A DNA stretch of 51,849 bases. Source: Alphaproteobacteria bacterium. GTDB lineage: Bacteria; Pseudomonadota; Alphaproteobacteria; UBA11073. The notes below the pieces were generated by a model, which saw nothing but the letters and a program-made list of their open reading frames with translations, was not told the origin of the DNA and did not search any database. Shown piece after piece: positions 1 to 9,035 of the stretch (its first letter is position 1; each line of letters opens with the position of its first letter). A program made the translations under genes and the position numbers. The stretch is from assembly GCA_013289145.1 (NCBI GenBank), contig JABDAM010000008.1:1-51849 (forward strand), in the 5' to 3' direction.

Positions 1-1920
1 CATCTGGCACGCCTGAATATAAGTCGTCAGGCGTTCAAGCCAGCGGTTGGGCAGCGTGGGCGCGCCTTCGGCGACGGCGGCGCGCGTCAGGTAAACTTTG
101 GCATGCGACACGAATTGATAAAAATCATGCGCGGCGAGAGCGAGCATTTCGTCGGGTTGGCCGAGCAGCATATCCGCGCGCATCGGCCGTGACAGCCACG
201 GATCGGGCGCGGGCGGCGCGGGCCAGGCGCCTTCATTCAAACCGCCGAGGATGATGACGTCGAAACAATGCAGCCGCGCTTCGAGTAATCCGAGGATTTG
301 GATTTGCGGGTGCGCGTGGCCGGTATGGATCATCACCGCCGCCATGCGGTCTTGGAGCAGTTCCATCAACGCCGCGAGCGGCATAGGCGCGAAACAGGCG
401 CTATTGTATTCCAGTTGCGCAAATAATTGCCACAGCGCTTTGCCGGATTCATGCTGCCATAACAGCGGCGCGGCGTCCGGTTCGGCGGTGAGATTGTCGC
501 CAAGCGCGCGCAAACAATTCATCCAATCGGCCAGAGATTTTACGCCGTCTTCGATTTGCAATTGCGTCAGCGCATCGCGCAGCGGCAAATTTTCATCCGC
601 GCGCGACAGCAAATCGGACAGATGATGCGGCGGCGTATCCTGACGGAAAAATTCCAGCTCCACTTGGCGCGCGGCGGCGCGGCAGGCACTCAGCGTGGTG
701 CCGAAAGCGGAAATCGGATGTTTGAGCAGGCTGAGTAAATTGACGGTATTCGCGCTTTGCAGGCACAGCAGCAACAGATGCAGCCAGCGCCCGGGCGCGG
801 TGCGGTCCAGGGTTTGTCCCGCGCTGTCGTTCACCGTGATATGGAACCGCGCCAGTTTCGCCGTGACGCGCGCGGCGAGGTTGCGGTCGGGCGTGATGAG
901 TGCGGCGCTGTGATTTTCCCGTGCGGCGCGGGCGAGGATGAGGGCGATGGCTTGCGCCTCAGTCTCCGCGTTCGGCGCGGTGACGGTGTGGATGCCGGAC
1001 AGGATATGCGCATCGGCGGCGGATTTGATCAAACGCTGTTTCGGATCGCGCCAGGTTTGCACGGCTGCGGCGGGGAGTAAAACCTGTTGCCAGAGTTTCG
1101 CCCGATCTGATTTAATATTTACCAATGACTGAACTTGCGCGCGCGGAATTTCAAAATCGCTTAACAAATGATACAGCGGTTTCTGCGGATGGGTTTCGGA
1201 CAGGTTATTCCAAATTTCTTCCGGCAAATCCTGATCCAGCGCGGGCAAAATCACTTGGCCGCGCGGCAGGTTGGCAATGGTGCGCAGCAACGCGCGCGTG
1301 GCGGGCAAAGACCCCGTGGAACCGGCGGCGATAACGGGATGCGCAGGCGGTTGCGCCGTCCATAATTTCGCATAGCCGTGCAAAATGTTTTGGCGCGCGG
1401 CGGCGGCATCGACCTGGCCGCGCTGCACCAGGATTTCCGGCCAGCGCTGTGTGATGACGCGCAGCCAGCCGAGGGAAACTTGCCAGTGCGCAGACAAATT
1501 TTCCGGCACAATATTTTCCAGATTGGACAGCGGAACTTCGCGCAGGCTGGCTTCATCCCATAATTTCGTGAGCGCCTTGGCCAGCCCCAGCGCGCGCGGC
1601 CAGGGCATGTCCTGTTGTTCCTGGATCAGGTTGATGAGCAGGCCGAGGCGCGCGTGCGGATCGATCACGGGCGGGAAATCCAAATCCGGCAATTGCAGCG
1701 TCAAAACATCGTCGTCCAAATCGCCGATGGCATGAATGCGCGGCAGCAATGTCGGCGCGTCGCGCGCGATGAGTTGCTGGAGCGTGCGTACCGCGCGGCG
1801 CGTGGGCAGCATGACCATGTAATCCGACAGCACGGTTTGCGTCCGCGCGGCATCCGCGCGGATGTGGTCCGCCAGCGATTGCAAAAAGTCGACACCGGCG
1901 GGAATGGTGGATAAATTCAT
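1..1920 (-). CDS. addB: AddB, double-strand break repair helicase-nuclease subunit (3' part cut by window edge)
   Basis: The minus frame is open from an ATG at 1918-1920 to the window edge, giving 640 codons without a stop. The N-terminus reads MNLSTIPAGVDFLQSLADHI, followed by MLPTRRAVRTLQ, the remnant Walker-type region typical of alphaproteobacterial AddB. In this family AddB pairs with AddA to process double-strand ends for RecA loading; its C-terminal nuclease/iron-sulphur part would lie off the left edge. The start overlaps the stop of the TsaE-MurU gene by four bases (ATGA), so the two are translationally coupled. The tsaE-murU-addB order is common in this class and supports the call. 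Confidence 0.87.
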   Translation of the reverse strand, partial: MNLSTIPAGVDFLQSLADHIRADAARTQTVLSDYMVMLPTRRAVRTLQQLIARDAPTLLPRIHAIGDLDDDVLTLQLPDLDFPPVIDPHARLGLLINLIQEQQDMPWPRALGLAKALTKLWDEASLREVPLSNLENIVPENLSAHWQVSLGWLRVITQRWPEILVQRGQVDAAAARQNILHGYAKLWTAQPPAHPVIAAGSTGSLPATRALLRTIANLPRGQVILPALDQDLPEEIWNNLSETHPQKPLYHLLSDFEIPRAQVQSLVNIKSDRAKLWQQVLLPAAAVQTWRDPKQRLIKSAADAHILSGIHTVTAPNAETEAQAIALILARAARENHSAALITPDRNLAARVTAKLARFHITVNDSAGQTLDRTAPGRWLHLLLLCLQSANTVNLLSLLKHPISAFGTTLSACRAAARQVELEFFRQDTPPHHLSDLLSRADENLPLRDALTQLQIEDGVKSLADWMNCLRALGDNLTAEPDAAPLLWQHESGKALWQLFAQLEYNSACFAPMPLAALMELLQDRMAAVMIHTGHAHPQIQILGLLEARLHCFDVIILGGLNEGAWPAPPAPDPWLSRPMRADMLLGQPDEMLALAAHDFYQFVSHAKVYLTRAAVAEGAPTLPNRWLERLTTYIQACQM

Positions 1921-3065
1921 GACAGCGCCGCGTCCGCCGCCGCGATGTCGGCGGGGGTTGAGCAATGAACCCAGATGCCTTCGTGTACAATGCCGTACAG
2001 ACGGCCTGCGGATTCCTGTTCGTCCCAGATGGTTTTGCAGGAGAAAATTTCTTCGGCGCGGTTGGCGTAAACGTCCGCTTTGGAAATCATGACACTGGCG
2101 AAAACATAAGGCGCGCTGGGCCGCGCGGCGCGGAAGGATAGTTTGCCATTATCCGTGATGAAGTAATCGCCTGGGCCGTCGAAGCCCACCGCGCGTTCCT
2201 TGGGCGCGAGCAATAATAAGGTGTCCATAATGTTCGGATTCCAAAATTGCATCATGCGGTGCAGTGCGGGTATTGCGCCGGGCATGTCACGCCAAACGGC
2301 GTCGGCATTGGCGGTGAAAAATGTATCGCGGCCGAGCAACGGCAATGCTTTTTTAATCGCGCCGCCGGAGTCGAGTAGTTTTTCGCGTTCATCGGAGATA
2401 GTGATAACAGGTGCGGCGCGCGATCCCGCATGTGCGATAATCTGCTCACCTAAATAATGCGCATTCACGACGGCGCGTGTGACGCCGCCCGCGGCGAAGC
2501 TGTCCAGCACGTGATCCAGCATCGCGCGGCCTGCGAATTTGAGTAGCGGTTTCGGCGTGGCGTCAGTCAAAGGCCGCATGCGTGTGCCCAGGCCGGCGGC
2601 CAATATCATCACCGCGTCAATCGCATTCGGCGGCGTGATTTTAATCGCGCGGGTGTCGTCGCTATCGCCGTCCGAAATTTCCACGCGCCAATGCGGCGGC
2701 AATGCGCGGCCCGCGCGTTCCGGCCATTCGACGAAGACCAATCCTTCGGCGCAGGCGGCCTGCCAATTCAATTCCACCAGTTCGGAAACATCGGACAGGC
2801 GGTAGAGATCGTAATGATAAATAGTGACGTTGTCGGTTTCATAGGGCTGCACCAAGGTAAACGTGGGCGAGGGCACCGCGATGTCTTCGCCCACCACCAC
2901 GCGGATAAAGGCGCGCACAAAAGCCGTCTTGCCCGCGCCCAAATCGCCGTGCAAAGCCACCACCGTTCCGGGCGTAAGCCATTGCTCCGCAAGGCTTTTT
3001 GCCAGTTGCGGCAGGTCGGTTTCGCGCAAGTATTGATGGGTTTTTGTTTGCATTTGGGCGGGCAT
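1917..3065 (-). CDS. Fused TsaE ATPase and MurU-like nucleotidyltransferase
   Basis: 382 residues with two domains. Residues 1-~147 are TsaE: Walker A HGDLGAGKT, then SPTFTLV, YHYDLYRL and a VEWPER segment. TsaE is the ATPase needed for the threonylcarbamoyl-adenosine modification of tRNA. Residues ~150-382 are a nucleotidyltransferase: ILAAGLGTRMRPLT and PKPL near its start, as in MurU (N-acetylmuramate-1-phosphate uridylyltransferase of peptidoglycan recycling). In many alphaproteobacteria tsaE, an aminoglycoside-phosphotransferase-like sugar kinase (AmgK), murU and addB are adjacent. Here the kinase is absent and the flanking domains form one chain. An internal ATG four codons in (3053) is an alternative start. 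The domain calls are firm; the MurU substrate is inferred from family and context. Confidence 0.85.
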   Translation of the reverse strand: MPAQMQTKTHQYLRETDLPQLAKSLAEQWLTPGTVVALHGDLGAGKTAFVRAFIRVVVGEDIAVPSPTFTLVQPYETDNVTIYHYDLYRLSDVSELVELNWQAACAEGLVFVEWPERAGRALPPHWRVEISDGDSDDTRAIKITPPNAIDAVMILAAGLGTRMRPLTDATPKPLLKFAGRAMLDHVLDSFAAGGVTRAVVNAHYLGEQIIAHAGSRAAPVITISDEREKLLDSGGAIKKALPLLGRDTFFTANADAVWRDMPGAIPALHRMMQFWNPNIMDTLLLLAPKERAVGFDGPGDYFITDNGKLSFRAARPSAPYVFASVMISKADVYANRAEEIFSCKTIWDEQESAGRLYGIVHEGIWVHCSTPADIAAADAALS

Positions 3066-3109
3066 CTCGGGTATGGTTTGGGGTAACAGAAAATCGGATG
3101 CAAGTCAGT

Positions 3110-4147
3110 ATGAAAGAAACATCGATAGACGTAGCGATTATCGGCGCGGGACCGACGGGGCTGTTTGCCGCCTTTGAATGCGGGATGCTGGGCTTGTCCT
3201 CCGCCGTCATTGATGCGCTGGATGCGCCGGGCGGGCAGTGCCAGGCGCTTTATCCGGAAAAACCGATTTACGATATTCCCGCCTATCCACACATCATGGC
3301 GGGCGATCTGGTGGAAAATCTGGTCGCACAGGCCGCGCCGTTTAAGCCGGAATATATGCTGGGTCAGCAAGTAATTGAATTGAATAAGGCCGCCGATGGC
3401 CGTTTCCGTCTGATGACATCTGCAGGGAATTATGTCGATGCGGGCGCGGTGATTATCGCGGCGGGCGCGGGGGCGTTTGGTCCGAACCGTCCGCCGCTTG
3501 ATGATCTGGAACATTATGAAAATTCTCGCGCGGTGCAGTATTTTGTGCCAAAGCGCGCGGATTTCGCGGGCAAGCGCATCGTCATCGCGGGCGGCGGCGA
3601 CAGCGCGGTGGATTGGGCGATCTCATTATCTGAAATCGCGGCCAGCGTCGCGGTGGTGCACCGCCGCGACAAATTCCGCGCCGCGCCGGAGAGTTTGCGG
3701 CAATTGGCGGAACTGTCTGCCGCCGGGAAGATTGATATGGTTACGCCGTACCAATTGCATGCGCTGGAGGGCGACCGGAAAACTTTGGCGGCGGTCGTCG
3801 TGGCGGATATGGAAAATCAAATCCGTAAAATCGAGGCCGATGTATTGCTGCCGTTTTTCGGTCTGGCGATGACGTTGGGACCGATTGCGGAATGGGGCTT
3901 GGGCATTGAACGCAATCACATCGCGATCAATCCCGCGACGGCGGCAACGAATGTGCCGGGGATTTTCGCGGTGGGGGATATCGCGACGTACGACCATAAA
4001 CTCAAACTGATCCTGACAGGTTTTGCCGAGGGCGCCGCCGCGGCGCATAGCGCGCGGGCGTATTTGAAACCTAATCAGGATTTCGGGTTTGAATATTCGA
4101 CAAGCCGCGGCGTGCCGGAGGCGGGAAAGAAATCTGCGGCCGCATAA
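3110..4147 (+). CDS. Ferredoxin--NADP(+) reductase, thioredoxin-reductase-like
   Basis: 345 residues from the ATG at 3110. The frame is open further upstream, but the FAD-binding motif follows this Met directly (IDVAIIGAGPTGL), so the upstream part is noncoding overlap with the divergent gene. FAD motif GAGPTG, a GGQC segment without a CxxC redox pair, the NADP motif VIAGGGDSAVDWA and a C-terminal GIFAVGDIA. Lack of the CxxC pair separates it from true thioredoxin reductase and fits the YumC-type reductase that moves electrons between NADPH and ferredoxin or flavodoxin in the cytosol. An ATG at 3098 is a second possible start. It is divergent from tsaE-murU with a gap of under 50 bases, so promoters must overlap the genes. 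Confidence 0.85.
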   Translation: MKETSIDVAIIGAGPTGLFAAFECGMLGLSSAVIDALDAPGGQCQALYPEKPIYDIPAYPHIMAGDLVENLVAQAAPFKPEYMLGQQVIELNKAADGRFRLMTSAGNYVDAGAVIIAAGAGAFGPNRPPLDDLEHYENSRAVQYFVPKRADFAGKRIVIAGGGDSAVDWAISLSEIAASVAVVHRRDKFRAAPESLRQLAELSAAGKIDMVTPYQLHALEGDRKTLAAVVVADMENQIRKIEADVLLPFFGLAMTLGPIAEWGLGIERNHIAINPATAATNVPGIFAVGDIATYDHKLKLILTGFAEGAAAAHSARAYLKPNQDFGFEYSTSRGVPEAGKKSAAA

Positions 4148-4154
4148 ACAGCTT

Positions 4155-4253
4155 GTCACCCCGGCCTTGTGCCGGGGTCTGTGTTTCCACATTTTATTAT
4201 TTTGAAATTGAGTGATTGCCTCGCGGCAGACCCCGGCACAAGGCCGGGGTGAC
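4155..4253. repeat. 99-bp palindromic element, copy 1, between convergent genes
   Basis: Perfect 27-bp inverted arms at 4155-4181 and 4227-4253 around a 45-bp centre. Each arm contains its own small palindrome CCCCGGC-cttgt-GCCGGGG. It begins seven bases after the reductase stop and ends one base before the TAA of the facing thioesterase gene. A second copy of the same length and centre is at 32070-32168. It could act as a two-way terminator by hairpin formation, although there is no T-run. Confidence 0.9.
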
Positions 4254-4254
4254 A

Positions 4255-4704
4255 TTAGCCTAAAAGGTACTGCCCCAACTTCTCCCGCACATCAGCATCC
4301 AATTCCCGCTTCTCATGCTTCACAGGATTCCAGTAAACGCACGCGGCTTCCTGGCTGGCGTGGCATTCGTCGCCGATGAAGACGCCGGTTTGCATGGTGA
4401 ATGACGTGTTGCCCATGCGCGTGATGACGCAGCCGATTTCCAAATCATTCGGAAAGGTGATTTCCTTGTAAAAATCATTAATCGTGCGCGCGACGACGAT
4501 GACGTGTTCCGGCGTCGACCACAGCACGCCGAGTTTGCCGAGCAGCGCCAGGCGTCCGGTTTGGAAATAAACGCCAATCACCATGTTATTCACATGGCGC
4601 TGAACTTCCAGGTCCGCATAGCGCACATGGTCGCGCGCCCAAAAGCGGTAGGTGCTGCGCTCCTTGGCATCATAGGTGGAAAGCTTTAATGCGATTTCGG
4701 CCAT
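4255..4704 (-). CDS. Acyl-CoA thioesterase, 4HBT (hot-dog) family
   Basis: 149 residues. The chosen ATG (4702-4704) is preceded by AAGGA at a good distance; the frame is open ten codons further but lacks such a site. The motif RYADLEVQRHVNNMVIGVYFQTGRL is the catalytic segment of YbgC/FadM-type thioesterases (D..G/Q.HVNN), followed by a single hot-dog domain of normal length. The family hydrolyses acyl-CoA thioesters; the natural substrate cannot be read from sequence. It overlaps the 3' end of the upstream glycosyltransferase gene by 19 bases and ends at the palindromic element, so it is probably the last gene of a three-gene unit running from 7115. Confidence 0.8.
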   Translation of the reverse strand: MAEIALKLSTYDAKERSTYRFWARDHVRYADLEVQRHVNNMVIGVYFQTGRLALLGKLGVLWSTPEHVIVVARTINDFYKEITFPNDLEIGCVITRMGNTSFTMQTGVFIGDECHASQEAACVYWNPVKHEKRELDADVREKLGQYLLG

Positions 4705-5906
4705 CGGTGCAGTCCTTGCGTTACGGCGTTGCAAACGTCACTTGCTGGTATATCCCCGATGCATTTGGGGTCAAGCCGGAAATCCGCCAACATGCGGCCG
4801 GAATGATGGCATGTTTCCGGTTGCAGCCAGGCAAAAGGGATGCCCCACGGTCCGAAACGCCAGGGCAGATATTCCGAATCCTTGTCGCCGTTGGCGGGGT
4901 GGCCTGTTATTTCAACGGCGGGCGTTCCGGCGGTCGCGGCGGCGTGGAGCGCGAAGCTGTCGTTGCACACCATGATATCGCACGCGCGCGCGAACACGCC
5001 GCTTTCACGCGGCGTAAGCTGATCGACAAAATTTACCGCTTGCGGCACGGCGGCCAGGATGGTTTCCGCGGCAAGCTCATCCTTTTTGCCGTGACCCAGC
5101 ATGAAAATCGTGCCGCCGTGCCGGTCTTGCAGCAAGTGCGCGAGTTCCGCGAAATGTTCCGCCGGCCAGCGTTTGTGATCCGCCGACGCGCCGACGCCAA
5201 AGACAAACCACGGGCGCGGATAATGTTTCACCGCGAGGAGCGTTTTGATTTTATTTTCGTCTTCCGCCGTGAAATGGAATTCCTGTTTGATGTCTGCGAC
5301 AGGGGGTATCTTCATGCCCAGCGCGTGCAAGATCTGCATGCCGCGCCAGACTTCATGCGCCGGGCGTGCGTCGTCGATGACATGGGTGAAAAAATCTTCA
5401 TGCTGCGGAAAGTGCTGCGCCTTATAGGCGTTGGTATTGCCTGAATAGCTGAGACGATAAGGCGCATCCAGCACTTGGGTGATCACGCCCGCGTGATGCC
5501 AGTCTTCCGTCCAGCGCGGGACGATGATGAGGTCAAAGGGCGCCGCCGCGTGGGCTTGCAATTCAATGGCGTATAAAAAACTTTGCGCCTGATCATAGCC
5601 GGGTTCATAAGGCGGCGTGATGACATAATCAAAGGCGGGATTATGCTCGGCCAGGTTTAAATTGTTCTTGTTGCAGAGCAGCGTGATTTTCGCCTGCGGA
5701 TAAAATTTGCGTAAGGAAGCATAGAACGGCGTGTGCAACAGGTAATCGCCCATCGCGTCAAGTTTGATGATCAGAATGGATTTGATATCGGCGGGTGCAG
5801 GCGGCCATGGGCGGGCATCCGTTGTGACGGCGCGGACGCGGTAATTATTCCAGTCCGGTTGCGGGTAATCTTGGGGGCCGTTGTGGAAATGGGTTTGCGC
5901 GGTCAT
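4686..5906 (-). CDS. Glycosyltransferase family 9 (heptosyltransferase-like)
   Basis: 406 residues. After ~40 N-terminal residues comes ILIIKLDAMGDYLLHTPFYASL, the classic GT9 start (K.DA.GD), and later VFGVGASADHKRWPAEHFAEL and a CNDSFALHAAATAGTPAVEITG segment, the conserved sugar-nucleotide end of the fold. GT9 enzymes usually transfer heptose from ADP-heptose to the LPS inner core at the cytoplasmic face. The acceptor here is unknown. It sits six bases after a TPR-glycosyltransferase gene and overlaps a thioesterase gene, which suggests an operon for envelope glycan assembly. Confidence 0.83.
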   Translation of the reverse strand: MTAQTHFHNGPQDYPQPDWNNYRVRAVTTDARPWPPAPADIKSILIIKLDAMGDYLLHTPFYASLRKFYPQAKITLLCNKNNLNLAEHNPAFDYVITPPYEPGYDQAQSFLYAIELQAHAAAPFDLIIVPRWTEDWHHAGVITQVLDAPYRLSYSGNTNAYKAQHFPQHEDFFTHVIDDARPAHEVWRGMQILHALGMKIPPVADIKQEFHFTAEDENKIKTLLAVKHYPRPWFVFGVGASADHKRWPAEHFAELAHLLQDRHGGTIFMLGHGKKDELAAETILAAVPQAVNFVDQLTPRESGVFARACDIMVCNDSFALHAAATAGTPAVEITGHPANGDKDSEYLPWRFGPWGIPFAWLQPETCHHSGRMLADFRLDPKCIGDIPASDVCNAVTQGLHRWPKSH

Positions 5907-5912
5907 ACCGGA

Positions 5913-7115
5913 TTAAAACGGCCTGCCGTTATACATCGTCTCCATCCGCACGTGTTCGTCGTGGCTGAGTTTGCTGAGCACGGGGTCGGCGTTGATGGTG
6001 TCGGTCTGGCTGGCGTCGTGCGCGGTTTTGGCGGCGATGGGGTGGTTGAATTGCGTAAAGTAAACGCCGTTGCCGGGTTTTTTGATGGCGCTGTAAAAGT
6101 ACATATAGAATTGCCGCGAGGTCGCCAGCGCATGCCATTCGCGCGGCGCGGGCGCGTCAACTTGATGCACGCGCAAACCGCCGGAGGCGTTCAGGCGGCC
6201 GAGCCATTCGGCGTCCAGGTGACAGCGGAACGTGGTATCCATCGGGCCGACTTGTTTCCAGAAGTCATGGCGCATGACCCAGGTGGTGGGATTGGCGTAA
6301 TCGTGAATTTGATTGGTGATGCCCTTTGGCGTCATCAGGCGCTGGGTGCCGCCGACGAAATCGTATTTGTGCAAAAGTTCCAGCGCGCTTTCCAGGCGTT
6401 CGGGGGCATAGATATCATCGTCTTCCAAAAACGCGATGATATCACCCGTCGCGGCGGCGGCGGCGGCATTCACGGCGGCGGCCTGGTTTTTCGGCGCGTC
6501 GGCGGCGACGTTGGCGAAGACCATGTCGGTGCGGTTTTTATAATCATCCGGCACCACCGCGCCGTGATCGATGCCGACGCAGATTTGGATCGGCATTTTT
6601 CCCGCGATGGTTTGGGCGCGCACGCTGTCCGCCGCGCGTTCGAGCCAGTAAAAACCTTCGTCCGGATGTTTGGTGAAACGCGACGGCAGGCAGACGGAAA
6701 TGGATTTCCAGTTGGTGTCCGTGCGCTGCGGAATGAAATGGTAATAGGCGAGGCCGTATTCATAGCGGCCTTCAAGCAGGTCGGGTTCGATTTTTAAAAC
6801 GGCGTCGGTGATTTCCAGCGCGCGTTCGTTATTGCCTGCATAACGATGCGCGCGGGCGAGGAGGCAGAATTGCTCCATCGTCTCGCGCGTCGGCGCGGCG
6901 GGGAGTTTGGGGGTGAAATAATCAATCGCTTTTTGCGGCTCGGCTTCGGCCAGATAAACGTCGTTCAAAATGCGCCAGGTGCGGATGTGATCGGGATGCG
7001 ATGCGCGCACCATGTCGGCCACGGCGGCGGCTTCGCTCACGCGGCCTTCGCGCAGCAACATCGCCGCGCGGTTAATATAGGATTGCGAGAGGGATGGGAG
7101 CGGTTCGGCGGTCAT
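5913..7115 (-). CDS. TPR-domain family 2 glycosyltransferase
   Basis: 400 residues. Residues 1-~125 form helical TPR-like repeats (AAMLLREGRVSEAAAVADMV and similar). From ~145 a GT-A fold is visible: ISVCLPSRF, QICVGIDHG, then GDIIAFLEDDDIYAPERLE with the DDD metal-binding motif and an FRCHLDAEWLGRL acceptor-side segment. The family transfers sugars from nucleotide donors to glycans or proteins. It is the first gene of the minus-strand group that continues with a GT9 enzyme six bases on. Several other proteins in this window carry the same architecture of N-terminal TPR plus a glycan-modifying domain. Substrate unknown. Confidence 0.8.
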   Translation of the reverse strand: MTAEPLPSLSQSYINRAAMLLREGRVSEAAAVADMVRASHPDHIRTWRILNDVYLAEAEPQKAIDYFTPKLPAAPTRETMEQFCLLARAHRYAGNNERALEITDAVLKIEPDLLEGRYEYGLAYYHFIPQRTDTNWKSISVCLPSRFTKHPDEGFYWLERAADSVRAQTIAGKMPIQICVGIDHGAVVPDDYKNRTDMVFANVAADAPKNQAAAVNAAAAAATGDIIAFLEDDDIYAPERLESALELLHKYDFVGGTQRLMTPKGITNQIHDYANPTTWVMRHDFWKQVGPMDTTFRCHLDAEWLGRLNASGGLRVHQVDAPAPREWHALATSRQFYMYFYSAIKKPGNGVYFTQFNHPIAAKTAHDASQTDTINADPVLSKLSHDEHVRMETMYNGRPF

Positions 7116-7187
7116 CTATATTTTTTACTGAATGGCAGTTGTGTTGACTAGATGCTATTATATCCAAACTTTGTCCGAACATAGGGT

Positions 7188-7721
7188 ATGATAATGCAAA
7201 GATTTACGAATTCCATTTTGGCTGCATTAGACAGCCGAAACTGGTATGGGGCACTGACTTTAGCTTTAGCCTTGCCAGACATTTGTGGGTGGCTTGAAAA
7301 TCCAAAGGTGAGCAGCAGAGCAAGGTGCATCGCATGGTGGAATAAGTTTTTAATTGCAAAATATACGAGTAAAGTCGGCGCTAATTATGATGAAACCGTA
7401 TTTTTAAATGGCAATGATTTTTATGCTCTTAGGTGCGCTTATTTGCACCAAGGCGGTGACGATATCACTGATCAAAATGCCAGATATATAATTAATAAAT
7501 TTATGTTTGTTGCCCCTAAAGAAAATATATACTTCCACTGTAACACGAAAATAAATGATGTTCACGAAACCCTTCAGTTGCAGGTTGATGTATTCTGCAG
7601 GGATATATGCTTTGGCGTAGAACAATGGATATTGCAAAATGCTAGTGACGTTGAGATTGTGAGGAGAATAAATGAAGAGCTAATCATTATTCACGATTTA
7701 AGCGGTGGTATAATTTTTTAA
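7188..7721 (+). CDS. AT-rich orphan protein with a HEPN-like RxxxxH motif
   Basis: 177 residues, not recognised as a named family. It is much more AT-rich than the genes on both sides and reads away from the preceding gene. The sequence is mainly helical in character, with the segment NDFYALRCAYLHQGGDD containing R82-x4-H87, the spacing of the catalytic motif of HEPN ribonucleases; the position on a helix preceding a short polar turn also fits. Two ATGs occur close together (7188 and 7194). There is no partner gene of the antitoxin kind next to it. A small immune or toxin protein is one possible reading, but the motif is short and could be chance. Confidence 0.6.
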   Translation: MIMQRFTNSILAALDSRNWYGALTLALALPDICGWLENPKVSSRARCIAWWNKFLIAKYTSKVGANYDETVFLNGNDFYALRCAYLHQGGDDITDQNARYIINKFMFVAPKENIYFHCNTKINDVHETLQLQVDVFCRDICFGVEQWILQNASDVEIVRRINEELIIIHDLSGGIIF

Positions 7722-7742
7722 ATGTTCTGCTTGAATAAATAA

Positions 7743-9035
7743 TTACCGAACTGCCGTCGCGCTCGCCGGAATAACCTTCACGTCATTCTCAGCCATTTTC
7801 GGCTGCGCTTTCGCGATCAGTTGTGCGAACTGGTTGTCGTCTTGGCGCACGATAGAGGCGAGCTGGTTTAATTCTTTGCCTTCGAGTTTGTCGTTGCCCA
7901 GTGACGCAACCTTGGTCGGGTTCACCTGCGTGCCGCGCATGTGGACTTCGAAATGCAGGTGCGGGCCGGTGGCGCGGCCGGTGGCGCCGACGTAGCCGAT
8001 GACTTGGCCTTGGTGCACGCGCGTGCCGGCGTGGATGCCTTTGCCATAGCGCGACAGGTGGGCATAGGCGGTTTCATAGGTACTGTTGTGTTTGATTAAA
8101 ACGTAATTGCCATAGCTGGAAAAAACGGACGCTTTTTCCACCACGCCGTCGCCCGCCGCGAAAATAGCAGAGCCGTAGGCAGCGCCGAAATCGATGCCTT
8201 TATGCATGGCGGAGTAACCCAGGATGGGGTGAACGCGCATGCCGAAGCCGGAGGTGATGCGCGCGCCGTCGACGGGGGTTTTCAATAATGCTTTATGCAC
8301 GTCGCGGCCGTCGGCGTGGTACATGTGGCTGTTCATGCGATACAAACCGATTTTGGTTTTGGCGTTTTCAACGCGCAGGTATTGCACCTCGCCCGCCTGG
8401 ATCAATTCGCCCTTGTCGTCGTAATCGGCGGGGAACATCACGGCGAACTGGTCGCCCTTATGCACATCGCGCTGGAAGTCCATGTCATAGGCCAGCCATT
8501 TCGCCATCTGGTTGGCGACGGAGCGCGGCGCGCCCGCGCGGCGGACGGAGGCGGCAAAGGCGCCGTCCACAGTGCCGCGAATGGCGACGATGCGTTTTTC
8601 CACATTCCGCGCGATGCGCTGGGCGTTGAAGTTTTCCTCGGCGTCCTTGGTCAGTTCAATGCGCTGGGTCGCGTCGGGAGCGAAGGTGAGTTTAATGAGG
8701 CGCGTCGCGTCTGCGTCGTGTTCGAGCTGCAGGTGGACTTCCTGCCCGGCCTTGAAACGTTTCGCGTTATAGACGTCGGCCAGGGCGTCGGCGGCATCGG
8801 CGGCGGTGTCGGCATCAATACCTTGCGCCTTTAACATGCCAGTGATGGTTTGGTTGTTGGCGAGTTTGAGGGTGCGTTCTTCCTGTACCGGGGCGGCGGC
8901 GGGCATGGCCTGTTCGGCGACATGCAATGGCGTGTGACCCAGGACGCCATCCATCCAGGGCATTTGCGCAGCCAAATTGTTCAGGGAAAATAAAAATGCA
9001 GTCAGCGCGGGCAGGGCATAAACATTTAAGCGCAT
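7743..9035 (-). CDS. M23 family metalloendopeptidase, exported
   Basis: 430 residues. A signal-like N-terminus (MRLNVYALPALTAFLFSLNN) is followed by an OapA/LysM-like region (~55-115) and a C-terminal M23 domain. Zinc and catalytic residues are visible: H278 and D282 in MHKGIDFG, and H359/H361 in GPHLHFEV. Such enzymes cut peptide cross-links in peptidoglycan during growth and division, in the periplasm. The complete HxxxD and HxH set implies an active enzyme rather than a degenerate EnvC/NlpD-type activator. It is transcribed alone on the minus strand, downstream of a small RNA unit that has its own terminator. Confidence 0.88.
   Translation of the reverse strand: MRLNVYALPALTAFLFSLNNLAAQMPWMDGVLGHTPLHVAEQAMPAAAPVQEERTLKLANNQTITGMLKAQGIDADTAADAADALADVYNAKRFKAGQEVHLQLEHDADATRLIKLTFAPDATQRIELTKDAEENFNAQRIARNVEKRIVAIRGTVDGAFAASVRRAGAPRSVANQMAKWLAYDMDFQRDVHKGDQFAVMFPADYDDKGELIQAGEVQYLRVENAKTKIGLYRMNSHMYHADGRDVHKALLKTPVDGARITSGFGMRVHPILGYSAMHKGIDFGAAYGSAIFAAGDGVVEKASVFSSYGNYVLIKHNSTYETAYAHLSRYGKGIHAGTRVHQGQVIGYVGATGRATGPHLHFEVHMRGTQVNPTKVASLGNDKLEGKELNQLASIVRQDDNQFAQLIAKAQPKMAENDVKVIPASATAVR

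Noticed and set aside
2999-3109. Upstream extension of the ferredoxin-NADP reductase frame
   Set aside because: Thirty-seven codons that lie within the opposite gene and add no FAD-fold sequence; ATG 3110 fits the family.
2768-3514. 248-codon minus-strand frame over the tsaE/reductase junction
   Set aside because: It is a shadow of two well-supported genes; basic, low-complexity translation.
5733-6797. 354-codon plus-strand frame opposite two glycosyltransferase genes
   Set aside because: Gly/Val/Arg-biased antisense shadow crossing a gene boundary.
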